Source of the DNA: Nitrospira sp. Ga0074138
Lineage (GTDB): Bacteria; Nitrospirota; Nitrospiria; Nitrospirales; Nitrospiraceae
NCBI GenBank assembly: GCA_001464735.1
Contig: LNDU01000043.1
Coordinates: 124,001-188,000 of the forward strand
DNA length: 64,000 bases
Direction: 5' to 3'
Shown: in pieces, positions 9,714 through 18,610 of the stretch
How positions within the stretch are numbered: the stretch's first letter is position 1
How the letters are laid out: each line of letters opens with the position of its first letter
Translations under genes and position numbers: made by a program
The notes under the pieces: model-generated
What the model was told of the DNA's origin: nothing
What the model saw: only the letters and a program-made list of their open reading frames with translations
Database searches by the model: none

Positions 9714-9984
9714 GCATGAAGCCCTCGCAATTCACGTTCCCGCCATCACTCTTCCAAATGCTTGGGAAGGCCGCTGAATGAAAGCACGCTGTCGCATTGA
9801 GCTCCACCGGTCAGAGTGGCACTGTGGACAAATGCCCCATATTGCAATCGGTCGGAATGACCGGGGTCATAAAACATCCAGCCCTTACTGATTTACCGAT
9901 ACCCCTTAGCCCTTGTCCTGTCGGCATATCGTTTGCGATCTCCGGTCGGTGAAAGAGACTGAACTATTACGATGAGGAGGCACA
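9714..9984. promoter_or_regulatory. Divergent intergenic region between the APH kinase and HPF genes
   Basis: 271 bp between divergent start codons, so both promoters should lie here. A short hairpin (CGGTC-GGAAT-GACCG) occurs near 9857. GAGGAGG at 9972-9978 is the ribosome binding site of the HPF gene. I could not fix confident -35/-10 boxes. Confidence 0.4.
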
Positions 9985-10536
9985 ATGGAGCTGGAAATAC
10001 AAAACCGCAATGTCGCCATGACCCCCCGTTGGAAAACAGAGATTGAAGCTCGGATGGATGACCTCCGACGAGGACATGACGATTTGATTCACGGTCGAGT
10101 CACGTTGATCAAGAACCGGCACCACAAGAAACTCGCAAATGTCGCGGAAGCGCTCGTTGTTGTCACCCTGCCGGGACGCCACACGCTAACGGCCAGAAAG
10201 GAAGACAAGACGTTTGAGGAAGCCATTCGGTCTGCGTTTCAGGCAATCAGCATCGAACTCCGCAAGTATCGGGAAAAACGAGCGAAAACCGAGGTGCGCC
10301 TGCCGCCCGTGCCGCCCCATCGCGGCGTGATCTGCAAGCTCTTCCCCAAGGAACGATACGGCTTCATCCTCAAAGAAGGAGGCGGCGAGGTGTATTTTCA
10401 TGCCAATGCCCTGCAGGGGCTCACGTTCAAGAAACTCGAGGACGGTACTGAAGTCGTCTTCGGCCTTGAACAGGGTGATAAAGGTCCACAGGCAACAGTT
10501 GTCACTCTCTTGCCGCCAATAGCGAAGGTGCTCTAG
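9985..10536 (+). CDS. HPF/RaiA-like ribosome-associated protein fused to a cold-shock domain
   Basis: 183 residues in two parts. Residues 1-100 (MELEIQNRNVAMTPRWKTEI, then a basic helix KYREKRAKTE) match the HPF/YfiA ribosome-hibernation fold. Residues about 108-178 are a cold-shock/OB domain: GVICKLFPKERYGFIL with EVYFHANAL correspond to RNP1-like KxxxGFI and RNP2-like VFFH motifs. The protein should bind the 30S decoding region and RNA during stress or stationary phase. GAGGAGG lies seven bases before the ATG. It is immediately followed by a Lon-like protease with no intervening base, implying coupled expression of ribosome protection and proteolysis. Confidence 0.85.
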   Translation: MELEIQNRNVAMTPRWKTEIEARMDDLRRGHDDLIHGRVTLIKNRHHKKLANVAEALVVVTLPGRHTLTARKEDKTFEEAIRSAFQAISIELRKYREKRAKTEVRLPPVPPHRGVICKLFPKERYGFILKEGGGEVYFHANALQGLTFKKLEDGTEVVFGLEQGDKGPQATVVTLLPPIAKVL

Positions 10537-12966
10537 ATGACAATGGACAAATTCAAAGTTCCTGTCTCGATGCTCGCCCCTGTGATCGACCCTGGGCAGC
10601 TTGGTTTCGAGGATACCGGCGAGCTGGAGCCCCTCACTGACATCATTGGACAGGAACGGGCTGTCGAGGCCATGGAATTCGGGCTGCACATGAAGAGTCC
10701 CGGATTCAATCTCTACGTCTCGGGTCCCGTCGGTACGGGAAAGAGCACGCTCGTTCGGCAGATGGTCAAGCGCATGGCCCAAGCTGCACTCGCCCCGTCT
10801 GACTGGTGTTATGTCAATAACTTCCAGGACCCTTCTCGGCCGATCTGTTTGGCTCTTCCGGCTGGACAGGGGGCCTCGTTTAAACGAGAAATGGCTGGGT
10901 TCATCGACGGATTGCGACGCGACATTCCCATGGCGTTTGAGAGTAAGAAATATCTCGATGCCAAGGCCAAACTGCACGACAATATCGATGCGAAGAAAAA
11001 ATCGCTCTTCCAGGGATTGACGGAATTCACCCGGACTCGTGGATTCGGCTTTGAAGAGACCTCAGTGGGTTTCGGGATTGTGCCGCTCAAGGCCGGTAAG
11101 CCCATGGCGGACGCCGACATGGAGGCGATGACCGAGGAGGAACAGCGGGACCTGAATGAACGACGCAAGACCCTTGAAGGAGAAATCCGCGAGTTCCATA
11201 TCCGCATCCACGGCCTTGAGAAGGAAGCTGAACACCAGCAGCGCCACCTCGACCATCAGCTGGCCACCAATGTCTTGGAGGGCCGCTACGAAACCATGCG
11301 GCGGGCCTACCAAGACATCCCGGCAACCTCGACGTTTTTAGAGCGTGTTCGTGACGACATCGTGCACCACTACAAGGATTTTCTTCCTCGCGAGGGACCC
11401 ACTCTCGCCATCCCAGGTTTGGAATTCAAACGTCCTGACCTGTCACGCTTTCTCGTCAATCTCATCGTGCAGCACGACCTGACGGAAGGCGCCCCCGTGA
11501 TCGACGAATCTCACCCGACCTATACGAACCTGATCGGGAAGATCGAACGGCGGGCGCACATGGGGGTGATGTACACCGATTTCACAGAGATCCACGCGGG
11601 TGCCGTGTTGCTGGCCAACGGTGGCTACTTGATCGTGAATGCCTTGGACATGCTGCGCCAACCGTTTTCCTGGGATGCGTTAAAGCGAGTGATCAAGACA
11701 GGAGAGGTGAAGATCGAAGACCCCGGAGAATTCTACGGATTCTCGACGGCGGGGCTGAGGCCGGAACCGATCCCGGTAAATGTAAAAGTCATCATGGTCG
11801 GGCCGCCCATTCTCTACCATCTCCTGCAAGCGTACGAAGAAGACTTCAGCAAGCTCTTCAAGGTGAAGGTGGACTTCGACACCGAGGTGGAGAGAAGCGA
11901 GCGGCAGGATCGCCAATATGCCCGGTTCATCGCCAAACTCTGCCGCGAAGAAGGGCTGCCGCACTTCGGCGTCGATGCGGTCGCTGAAATCATCCGGCAG
12001 GGGCTTCGCTTCGCCGATCGACACGACCGACTGTCGTTGCGGTTCAGCCTCGTGAGCGATCTCATCCGCGAGGCGGGGTACTGGGCTAGGAAAGAAGGCC
12101 ATTCCTTCGTGTCTCGCGCGGATGTCGATGCCGCCGTCTCACATAAGCGCCATCGCTCGAATTTGGCAGAACATTGGATCCAGGATGAGATCAAAGAAGG
12201 CACATTGATGATCGACCTCGACGGCGACGTCGTCGGCCAGGTCAACGGCCTCTCAGTCCATCAGCTTGGCGACTATTCGTTCGGACGTCCCACGCGCATT
12301 ACGGCTCGGACCTACATCGGGACCAAGGGGGTGATCGACATTCAGCGTGAAGCGGAACTCGCCGGGATGATCCATAGCAAAGGAGTCATGACACTGGCTG
12401 GATTTCTTGCCGGGAAATTTGCAGGATCCCACCCCTTCGCCATGAGCGCCTCGTTGACATTCGAGCAAACCTACTCGGAAGTGGAAGGGGACAGCGCCGC
12501 GGTGGCCGAACTCGCCGCGATTCTCTCCAGCCTCGCCGATCTACCGATCCATCAATGGCTGGCCGTGACCGGTTCCGTCAACCAGTTGGGCGAGATCCAG
12601 CCGATTGGCGGCGCGAACGAAAAGATCGAGGGGTTCTTCGAGTCCTGTTCCCGAAGGGGGTTGACCGGCAAACAAGGCGTGATCATCCCCGCTCGCAACA
12701 CCAAGCATTTGGCCCTTCGGCGCGACGTCGTCGAGGCTGTGGAATCAGGACACTTCTCCGTGTATGCCGTGAACACAATCGAAGAAGCGCTGGAACTGCT
12801 CACCGGTATCGCAGCCGGCGAACGAGACCTTGATGGGACCTACCCGTCCGACAGCGTCTTTGGCCGTGCCGCTCAGCGGCTGGAAGAAATGGCGCAGGTT
12901 GTGGCGGAATGGAGTGAAGGGGAAGGGGAAGAGAAACCGAGCGGGCATATCATTACGGGGCCGTGA
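10537..12966 (+). CDS. LonB-like ATP-dependent protease
   Basis: 809 residues. Walker A GPVGTGKST is at residues 63-71, after an IIGQERAVEAMEFGL segment; a long helical insertion (about 130-280) follows, then the rest of the AAA+ module. The C-terminal Lon protease domain carries the Ser-Lys dyad: EGDSAAVAEL places Ser at 653 and GGANEKIEGF places Lys at 696, a spacing of 43 as in E. coli Lon (679/722). There is no N-terminal LON substrate domain and no transmembrane insertion, so this is the soluble LonB-like group (COG1067). The ATG directly follows the TAG of the HPF gene, with AAGGTG upstream. The 3' end overlaps convergent arsC by 14 bp. Confidence 0.92.
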   Translation: MTMDKFKVPVSMLAPVIDPGQLGFEDTGELEPLTDIIGQERAVEAMEFGLHMKSPGFNLYVSGPVGTGKSTLVRQMVKRMAQAALAPSDWCYVNNFQDPSRPICLALPAGQGASFKREMAGFIDGLRRDIPMAFESKKYLDAKAKLHDNIDAKKKSLFQGLTEFTRTRGFGFEETSVGFGIVPLKAGKPMADADMEAMTEEEQRDLNERRKTLEGEIREFHIRIHGLEKEAEHQQRHLDHQLATNVLEGRYETMRRAYQDIPATSTFLERVRDDIVHHYKDFLPREGPTLAIPGLEFKRPDLSRFLVNLIVQHDLTEGAPVIDESHPTYTNLIGKIERRAHMGVMYTDFTEIHAGAVLLANGGYLIVNALDMLRQPFSWDALKRVIKTGEVKIEDPGEFYGFSTAGLRPEPIPVNVKVIMVGPPILYHLLQAYEEDFSKLFKVKVDFDTEVERSERQDRQYARFIAKLCREEGLPHFGVDAVAEIIRQGLRFADRHDRLSLRFSLVSDLIREAGYWARKEGHSFVSRADVDAAVSHKRHRSNLAEHWIQDEIKEGTLMIDLDGDVVGQVNGLSVHQLGDYSFGRPTRITARTYIGTKGVIDIQREAELAGMIHSKGVMTLAGFLAGKFAGSHPFAMSASLTFEQTYSEVEGDSAAVAELAAILSSLADLPIHQWLAVTGSVNQLGEIQPIGGANEKIEGFFESCSRRGLTGKQGVIIPARNTKHLALRRDVVEAVESGHFSVYAVNTIEEALELLTGIAAGERDLDGTYPSDSVFGRAAQRLEEMAQVVAEWSEGEGEEKPSGHIITGP

Positions 12967-13366
12967 TGAATCCTTCGATATGTGCCTTGATCTGTTCTCT
13001 CACCGTTCGGAAGGCTTTCCGTTGTTCTTCCGGAGATCCCATCGTAGCGGCTGGATCGTCAAAGCTCCAATGAAGCAACCGCCCCGTATGTGGCCAACGG
13101 GGGCACGACTCCTTGGCCCGATCGCATACGGTAATGACATAGTCGAACGCCTGGTCAACGAACTCGTCCATCCGCTTTGACCGCTGGGCGGAAATATCGA
13201 TGCCCAACTCCCGCATGGCCGCCACAGCTCCGGGGTTCAGACCGACGGGATGCGTGCCGGCGCTCAAGGCGTCATACCGATCCCCAGCCAGATGACGAAG
13301 CAGCCCTTCCGCTATCTGACTGCGAGCCGAATTCCCCGTACAGAGGAACAACACGCGCCGTTTCAT
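12953..13366 (-). CDS. arsC: Arsenate reductase, low-molecular-weight phosphatase type
   Basis: 137 residues. The P-loop FLCTGNSARSQIAEG (CX5R) supplies the first redox/nucleophilic Cys, VITVCDRAKESCP the additional Cys pair used in the intramolecular disulfide relay, and WSFDDPA the general-acid Asp. This is the thioredoxin-coupled arsenate reductase family, reducing As(V) to As(III). An ATG further upstream (13387) is in frame, but the ATG at 13366 overlaps the arsM stop as ATGA and begins MKRRVLFLC, the normal family start. As last gene of arsR-arsM-arsC it makes the arsenite that ArsM methylates. No arsenite efflux gene lies in the cluster. Confidence 0.92.
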   Translation of the reverse strand: MKRRVLFLCTGNSARSQIAEGLLRHLAGDRYDALSAGTHPVGLNPGAVAAMRELGIDISAQRSKRMDEFVDQAFDYVITVCDRAKESCPRWPHTGRLLHWSFDDPAATMGSPEEQRKAFRTVREQIKAHIEGFITAP

Positions 13367-14229
13367 GAGCAGCAGGTAGTCGAGCAACAGGCCCCGGGAC
13401 TGGCCTCCGGTTTCGTCGCCCGGACAAACCCGCTGAGGAACTTGCCGTCGACAAGTGGCGCGATGGCATTGAGGTCGAGATCGGTTCCCTCGAACAGCTC
13501 CCGTGCATCGGTAGCCGTATAGACTCTAGTCGGCTCGATCGTGACTTGTTCGAACCCGGCTCGCTGAAGCTTCGCAAGGTACTCTTTTTCTTCTAACGCG
13601 CCAGCGACACACCCGGCCCACAGTTCGATATTACGCCGGACTGCTTGCGGGATCTCCCCCCGGACAACAATGTCCGACACCGCCAGCCGCCCTCCTGGCT
13701 TCAATACCCGAAAGGCTTCAGCCAGTACCCGATCCTTGTCGGGGGACAAGTTGATCACACAGTTGGAAATGATGAGATCCACGGAGTGGTCGGGTAAGGG
13801 GATATGCTCGATGTCGCCCTTTAAAAATTCAACGTTCGTGACTCCGGCCTTGGCCTGATTGGCCCGCGCGAGATCTAACATTTCGTCAGTCATGTCCAGA
13901 CCGTAGACCTTACCGGTCGGCCCGACCCGCCGTGCGGAGAGCAGCACATCGATGCCGCCGCCGGATCCCAAATCCAAGACGGTGTCCCCAGGGGCGATCT
14001 GTGCCAACGCTGTCGGATTCCCGCAGCCGAGCGACGCCGCCACGGCATCCTGAGGCAGTGTGGCAGCTTCGCGGTCGCTGTAAAGATTGCCGGTGATAGG
14101 ATCGAGCTGCCCCGCCTGCAAGACAGTCCCCGTCCCGCAGCAGGAACGCTGCTCCTGTTTCTGCGCCTGCAGAGCTGCCTGACCGTATCTGGTCTTGATT
14201 TCGTCTTTGAGCGTCTGTGCGTCATTCAT
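13363..14229 (-). CDS. arsM: Arsenite S-adenosylmethionine methyltransferase
   Basis: 288 residues. The SAM-binding motif I is [20 protein letters not shown], with [10 protein letters not shown] and [20 protein letters not shown] following. Cysteines that bind As(III) in this family are present in [18 protein letters not shown] and WAGCVAGAL, and the C-terminus adds a Cys-rich tail ([10 protein letters not shown]). The product methylates arsenite to less retained or volatile methylarsenicals. GGAGG sits six bases before the ATG, and a perfect AATCAA-N6-TTGATT repeat lies immediately upstream. Its stop overlaps arsC as ATGA. Confidence 0.95.
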   Translation of the reverse strand: MNDAQTLKDEIKTRYGQAALQAQKQEQRSCCGTGTVLQAGQLDPITGNLYSDREAATLPQDAVAASLGCGNPTALAQIAPGDTVLDLGSGGGIDVLLSARRVGPTGKVYGLDMTDEMLDLARANQAKAGVTNVEFLKGDIEHIPLPDHSVDLIISNCVINLSPDKDRVLAEAFRVLKPGGRLAVSDIVVRGEIPQAVRRNIELWAGCVAGALEEKEYLAKLQRAGFEQVTIEPTRVYTATDARELFEGTDLDLNAIAPLVDGKFLSGFVRATKPEASPGACCSTTCCS

Positions 14230-14240
14230 GATTAACCTCC

Positions 14241-14258
14241 AATCAAGAAAGGTTGATT
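14241..14258. promoter_or_regulatory. ArsR-type inverted repeat between arsR and arsM
   Basis: The top strand reads AATCAA-GAAAGG-TTGATT, a perfect 6-bp inverted repeat with a 6-base spacer. It resembles the ATCAA-N6-TTGAT operator described for several ArsR proteins. It abuts the arsM ribosome binding site, so ArsR bound here could block internal initiation or act as a roadblock. Binding is inferred. Confidence 0.55.
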
Positions 14259-14274
14259 TAGAAGGGCTAAAAAA

Positions 14275-14595
14275 TCAGCAGCAACGTTTAGAAGAAACTG
14301 CCGACCTTGCTGCTTTCTTGATAGAACCCACCAACTCTTCCAGCTCTTCCATCGCCTGAGGACTGAGCGAGTAATACATCCACCGCCCCTCCCGGCGATC
14401 CTCGACCAGCCCCGCATCCTTGAGTACCTTGAGGTGAAATGACAGACGCGACTGCGCGGCTTTCATCGAATCCATTAGTTCACAGACACACTGCTCTCCG
14501 TCTTTCAAACGGTCCAGTAACTCCAAGCGCGTTTCATCCGACAGGGCGTGTAACAGCGCAACCGCTTTCTTGGTCGAGAGAGCACTGGCAACCAT
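14275..14595 (-). CDS. arsR: ArsR/SmtB-family arsenic-responsive repressor
   Basis: 106 residues with a winged helix-turn-helix. ALSDETRLELLDRL begins the fold, and EQCVCELMDSM carries the Cys-x-Cys As(III) sensor on helix alpha3. SRLSFHLKVLKDAGLVEDRREGRWMYYSL is the recognition helix and wing. The C-terminus ends KRCC, possible extra ligands. A longer frame starting at a TTG (14631) is rejected because that TTG is the promoter -35 element; the ATG at 14595 gives the normal N-terminus. There is no Shine-Dalgarno, and the predicted transcription start is within a few bases of the ATG, so the mRNA may be leaderless. First gene of the ars operon. Confidence 0.92.
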   Translation of the reverse strand: MVASALSTKKAVALLHALSDETRLELLDRLKDGEQCVCELMDSMKAAQSRLSFHLKVLKDAGLVEDRREGRWMYYSLSPQAMEELEELVGSIKKAARSAVSSKRCC

Positions 14596-14603
14596 GAGTG
14601 AAC

Positions 14604-14631
14604 TGTATAACAATAAATTTTGATGAGTCAA
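14604..14631 (-). promoter_or_regulatory. ars operon promoter overlapped by an ArsR-like operator
   Basis: On the minus strand TTGACT (14631-14626) and TATACA (14609-14604) are separated by 16 bases, a good sigma70-type promoter. The imperfect repeat ATCAA-N6-TTGTT (14624-14609) lies over the spacer and -10 box and resembles the perfect repeat before arsM. This places an ArsR operator exactly where it would exclude polymerase. Confidence 0.6.
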
Positions 14632-14838
14632 GGGCTGATGACAAGATGAGCTACGTGAATCCTATGCCCCGCAGTTTAGGAAAGCTCATCGGTCACCCTA
14701 TTCAAGCTCATTCAATCCAAGCATATCCAGCAGTAATTCAAAGCCCAGCGAAATATTGAGGCATTCCAGGGACTGCAGTGCGAGGACCCAAATGACCGTT
14801 TGGACAAGGCGAGGGTTAATCGCTCTTGATCTATCGTG

Positions 14839-15294
14839 CTATACAATGTCAGCTGGCGTGATACCTTCAGTCCGGCATAAAGACTCTACAATTTCAATTT
14901 CGTGGTGGAGAAGTTCAACACACCCTTGGACTTCATTACCAATTTCTCTTGTTTCTTCAAGGTGAGCAGCATTGTCCTGACCGTCTACCAGGTCTTCGTA
15001 CATCTTATAAAAAGCTTGATGGGCGACATGGTTCCGTTTTGGAATCAACTTTCGTATATTCTTGATCAATGACTCATTCATATTGAACCGTTCGAATTCA
15101 GACAATAAAGCCGACAAGGATTTCCCCTGCAGAATCGTTCCTGAAAGCTTTATCGGAATTTCGCCTCGCATCCTATGCTTTATAAGAGCATATACCGTTC
15201 TAAGGTATATGCGAATGCCTTCCTCAATGAACTGAAACTTTGCAAGAACATGGGCGACAAGAATTAGATAATAGGATTCATCACGTTCAGTCAT
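14839..15294 (-). CDS. HEPN-like all-helical protein of unknown function
   Basis: 151 residues, predicted all-helical, no signal peptide. The segment KRNHVAHQAFYK contains R-N-x3-H, matching the R-x4-H motif of HEPN RNase domains; this is the only functional clue. GGGGGA lies a few bases before the ATG at 15294. The gene is clearly more AT-rich than its neighbours and stands alone, with about 200 bp to arsR and 400 bp on the other side, both without recognisable genes. That is consistent with recent acquisition. No MNT-type nucleotidyltransferase partner is adjacent, so a toxin-antitoxin assignment is not supported beyond the motif. Confidence 0.55.
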   Translation of the reverse strand: MTERDESYYLILVAHVLAKFQFIEEGIRIYLRTVYALIKHRMRGEIPIKLSGTILQGKSLSALLSEFERFNMNESLIKNIRKLIPKRNHVAHQAFYKMYEDLVDGQDNAAHLEETREIGNEVQGCVELLHHEIEIVESLCRTEGITPADIV

Positions 15295-15698
15295 TCAACC
15301 GTCCCCCAACTCCTACTCGGTGCCAAGTTTGGCATTATGGAAAAAGGGAGCAACCGTGCTCATTAAGATCTACCTAAAAACATTAGCTTTTGATCCAGGC
15401 ACTAGGATAGGTCAAACCCATTGAAAAATCGATGGGCGCGGACCTCGACACGCAACAAGGATTGTGACCTTAGAAACGGGAAGTTTCTGAAGTGGCTGTG
15501 GGGCTGAAGATTCGTCGATCGTAAGAACGTCGACTGGCAGAGCCGCTTTTTCCTGCACTCGGCGGTCTCCAAGGCCAATGAGAGTGTCTTGCCTGCTCCA
15601 CCGCACGATATGACACAGCATTTGTGAGGGATTTCCCCCTGTGATACGCTAACGACACGATTTCCCTGACCACAATCACAACGTCGAAGGGGACTCTC
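15295..15698. other. Intergenic region upstream of the first PII-like gene
   Basis: 404 bp with short open frames only, none with a ribosome binding site or recognisable peptide. GAAGGGGA near 15687 is the ribosome binding site of the PII-like gene. A weak promoter-like pair (TTGTGA, 17 bases, TACGCT) occurs near 15622-15650. Confidence 0.35.
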
Positions 15699-16022
15699 AT
15701 GAAGATGCTTCAGATTGTCTGTGGGAAGAGGTTAGAGAGCGAAATCTTGGCCATGTTCAAGAAGGTAGGGATCAAAGGATACACGGTCATCTCAGGCGTG
15801 GGAGGCAGTGGTGTGACCGGGACCGTCCCCGGTGCCAACCACTCAGCCGATCCCGACGCCAATACCAATACACTATTCATGGTCGCACTGGGATATGAGG
15901 CCACCTTTCTGCCACAGATTGTGGCCGCGCTCAAAGAGCTTCGTGCCAAGCATATTCAAGGACATGATGACCGTGAAATCCCGCTGAAAGTCTTTCTACA
16001 ACCCTGCGAGATCATCATCTAG
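15699..16022 (+). CDS. PII-like (GlnB superfamily) signalling protein, copy 1
   Basis: 107 residues, the size of a single PII/CutA-type ferredoxin-like domain. It begins MKMLQIVCGKRLESEILAMF; GYTVISGVGGSGVTG precedes a glycine-rich T-loop-like segment, and the end LKVFLQPCEIII is the closing strand. It lacks the uridylylated Tyr context of canonical GlnB/GlnK, so it belongs with PII-like proteins that bind adenyl nucleotides or small ligands and regulate adjacent transporters. A close paralogue lies at 18611-18922 in opposite orientation, with a VIT1-type and a BASS-type transporter between them. A conserved Cys in each copy (VCG, QPCE) is notable. Confidence 0.7.
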   Translation: MKMLQIVCGKRLESEILAMFKKVGIKGYTVISGVGGSGVTGTVPGANHSADPDANTNTLFMVALGYEATFLPQIVAALKELRAKHIQGHDDREIPLKVFLQPCEIII

Positions 16023-16277
16023 CATTCGTGCTCCGTGTTTTGCTCAATCACCACGTTCTAACCCGTCCATTCTTTCCGTGAGTAACAAGAGAGGTCTGAT
16101 CTCTCAAGTTTCATCATTCGCTCTGCTCTCTCCCCTCTCACATGCACTCCCCGTATCACCTCCGGATCGATGGACCCATCTACGACTTTGCAGTAGACTT
16201 GTCCCTATTAGACTTGTGAGACTACCTCGCGAAGTTTCCTGTGTTGACCACCGCTGACTGACTCGTAAACCATTGCG

Positions 16278-16967
16278 ATGCCGCACTTTGAAACACATAC
16301 CATTCGCCGCATTGGATGGCTCCGTGCGGCTGTTCTTGGCGCCAATGACGGTCTTGTTTCTACGGCGAGTCTCGTCTTAGGCGTCGCGGCGGCAGGTGCG
16401 AGTTCAACGAGTATTATGACCGCGGGCGTGGCCGGTCTTGTGGCTGGTGCCATGGCAATGGCTGCTGGTGAGTATGTTTCGGTGAGTTCGCAAGCCGACA
16501 CCGAGCGCGCGGATCTAGATCGGGAGCGCAAAGAGTTAGCAGTAAACCCGGAGCAAGAACACCGGGAAATGACCGCGATTTACATTGCACGTGGGCTCGA
16601 TGCAGAACTTGCATCCACCGTCGCAACCCAGCTGATGGCACATGATGCACTCGGCGCGCATGGGCGTGACGAGCTGGGCATATCCGACATAGTAACTGCA
16701 CGACCGGTTCAAGCCGCACTGGCTTCGGCTGTCACATTTTCCGTTGGCGCTGTCCTCCCTCTCCTGGTAGTCCTATTGATGCCCGTCTCTGCGCTTATGT
16801 GGGCTGTTTCTGGAAGCTCGATCTTATTTCTTGCACTCTTGGGTTCCCTGGCTGCGCGCGTCGGAGGTGCTTCCGTGATGACCGCTGCCGCGCGGGTGAC
16901 CGTTTGGGGCGCCTTGGCCATGGCCGTGACCGCTGGGGTTGGAGCTTTTTTTGGGGTTACCTCCTGA
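16278..16967 (+). CDS. VIT1/CCC1-family Fe2+/Mn2+ transporter
   Basis: 229 residues. Five membrane segments are visible: two near the N-terminus (GANDGLVSTASLVLGVAAAG and IMTAGVAGLVAGAMAMAAGEYV) and three after residue 140. Between them is a hydrophilic Glu-rich helical part (ERADLDRERKEL, EQEHREMTAIYI) that in the family binds metal at the cytoplasmic face. GEYVSVSSQ is a family signature. The protein should export Fe2+ or Mn2+ from the cytoplasm. It lies 255 bp downstream of PII-like copy 1 on the same strand. No strong ribosome binding site precedes the ATG. Confidence 0.88.
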   Translation: MPHFETHTIRRIGWLRAAVLGANDGLVSTASLVLGVAAAGASSTSIMTAGVAGLVAGAMAMAAGEYVSVSSQADTERADLDRERKELAVNPEQEHREMTAIYIARGLDAELASTVATQLMAHDALGAHGRDELGISDIVTARPVQAALASAVTFSVGAVLPLLVVLLMPVSALMWAVSGSSILFLALLGSLAARVGGASVMTAAARVTVWGALAMAVTAGVGAFFGVTS

Positions 16968-17152
16968 TCCCTGCCATTCCTGATCATTGAAACATTGGGC
17001 AAAGCCATTGCCAGCAGGTGACGCCGATCTGGTCTATACGGTTGGCTCTATGAGAATTTTCCGCAGCAGCTGAGTGCAATCAAAGCTTCAGGCCCGGAAC
17101 TCTTTACGGCAACTAATCGATTATGGACATTAAAAACCGTGTTCCCTTAACG

Positions 17153-18220
17153 TTATCCTATTTTTGGCTTCCCAATAGCTCGTCCTGTCACCTCATGCAC
17201 GCCTCCTGCCACCAGATGCTGAATGAGATTGTAGAAAATGATTGGCACCATGACGCGGGGATAGTCGGCGAGGACGAGCGACGCTAAGACCAGCCCAGTC
17301 CCGTTGTTATTCATCCCCAGTCCATACATGAGTGAGACGCGATCAGCATCATCTACCTTGAACAATCGACTCAACCCATAGCCAGAGGAAAAGGCCGTGA
17401 CACAGAGGCCCGCGGTGATAGCCAGCGTCACCGCCAGAAAGTCATAATCTCGGTCCGCAATGGCTTGAGGAAGGGACACCGATCCGTTCGAGTAGTTCAA
17501 CAGCAACAAGACAACTGCATTGATCAGTTTGATGAACGGCATAATGGCCGTTAGTTGCGTTTCAGGCGCTATGAAGCGCACCGCAAGGCCCAACAGGGAA
17601 GGCAACACAATCCAGAACCCCAGGAACGCTCCCGAGCCATACGCAGCAAGATCGTGTATGACCCTTTCATATTCCTCCGTGGCCATCTCACCGAACGTAT
17701 GGAGCGCGATCGGCGTCAGGACGGGACTCAATACGGTCGAGGCGAGGACCAATCCCAAGCTCAGCGCCAGATTACCATTGGAATTCTGGGCCCAGGCGGT
17801 TGAGGCCCCGGCTATCGGCATGGCAGCCACTAACGCCAGCCCGACGAGGATGTGTTGGGCTTCCTCCGGCTCGTACCACAGCCGCATGATTAGGGTGACC
17901 AGAAAGATATAGGCCATGGGGATGATGAGATTGGCGGTGAGCCCCGCAAACAAGACCCCTGTCTTCTTGGCCAATGATCTGAGGTGCGCAGTCTTGACCC
18001 CCAACCCTGCATTGAACATCAAGGTGGCCAGCAAGAGCAGGAGGAGAGAAATATGCAGGGTCTCATTGACGATTCGGAGATCGCCGAAACTGACGTTTCG
18101 AATCCAGAGGCCGGCGGTTGGCCAGATGGCAGAGAGGGTGTAGACGCCGATCAAAAACCAGAGCAAGTGATGATGGATGAACTGGGACAAAGAGCGAAAC
18201 GTGAGGTTGCGGCTATCCAT
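17153..18220 (-). CDS. Bile acid:sodium symporter (BASS) family transporter
   Basis: 355 residues with about nine to ten hydrophobic segments. LVAAMPIAGASTAWAQNSNG matches the conserved discontinuous-helix region of BASS/ACR3-fold transporters, where Pro, Ser and Asn line the Na+ and substrate sites; GLGMNNNGTGLVLASLVLAD is the second such region. The fold suggests Na+-coupled uptake of an organic anion; the substrate is unknown. It is not the arsenite carrier Acr3, because the Acr3 Cys context is missing. It lies downstream of PII-like copy 2 on the same strand across a 390-bp gap, so control by that protein is possible but unproven. Confidence 0.8.
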   Translation of the reverse strand: MDSRNLTFRSLSQFIHHHLLWFLIGVYTLSAIWPTAGLWIRNVSFGDLRIVNETLHISLLLLLLATLMFNAGLGVKTAHLRSLAKKTGVLFAGLTANLIIPMAYIFLVTLIMRLWYEPEEAQHILVGLALVAAMPIAGASTAWAQNSNGNLALSLGLVLASTVLSPVLTPIALHTFGEMATEEYERVIHDLAAYGSGAFLGFWIVLPSLLGLAVRFIAPETQLTAIMPFIKLINAVVLLLLNYSNGSVSLPQAIADRDYDFLAVTLAITAGLCVTAFSSGYGLSRLFKVDDADRVSLMYGLGMNNNGTGLVLASLVLADYPRVMVPIIFYNLIQHLVAGGVHEVTGRAIGKPKIG

Positions 18221-18610
18221 GATGTATTTCGGTATCAGGTTGGCTCAGACATGCACTATCGTGGCGCCTGGCCGATGATGTGGACTTTGGGCCCGTTCGG
18301 CAGCGGGATCATTCTGTCGTCCTTCACTTCGGCACCTAGCGCCCATTCAAATATCAAGAGAACTGGGGCATGACTATTGACTTATTGGTCTATGCTGCGC
18401 GGTGAAGACAGTGGTTGGGCGTCATTGTTTGGCCATTCAAACCCTGGTTGGTAAACGACAAACGGGGAAACCTTCATTCCATCAAGCTATCGCTAGAATG
18501 TATTGAGTGTTCAGAGCCTCGGTGGCCCGCTGTTATGTGGATGGTCTGGCGGCGGGCTTCCACTCCGCTTTTCCATGCCCATGTCGACCTAGGATTCGAG
18601 TCTCACCTCG
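18221..18610. other. Gap between PII-like copy 2 and the BASS gene
   Basis: 390 bp upstream of the BASS start. No coding frame with a ribosome binding site and no strong terminator or promoter was recognised. It probably holds the BASS promoter and leader. Confidence 0.35.

Noticed and set aside
14596-14631. N-terminal extension of ArsR from a TTG
   Set aside because: The TTG is the -35 box of a good promoter and the added residues have no family counterpart.
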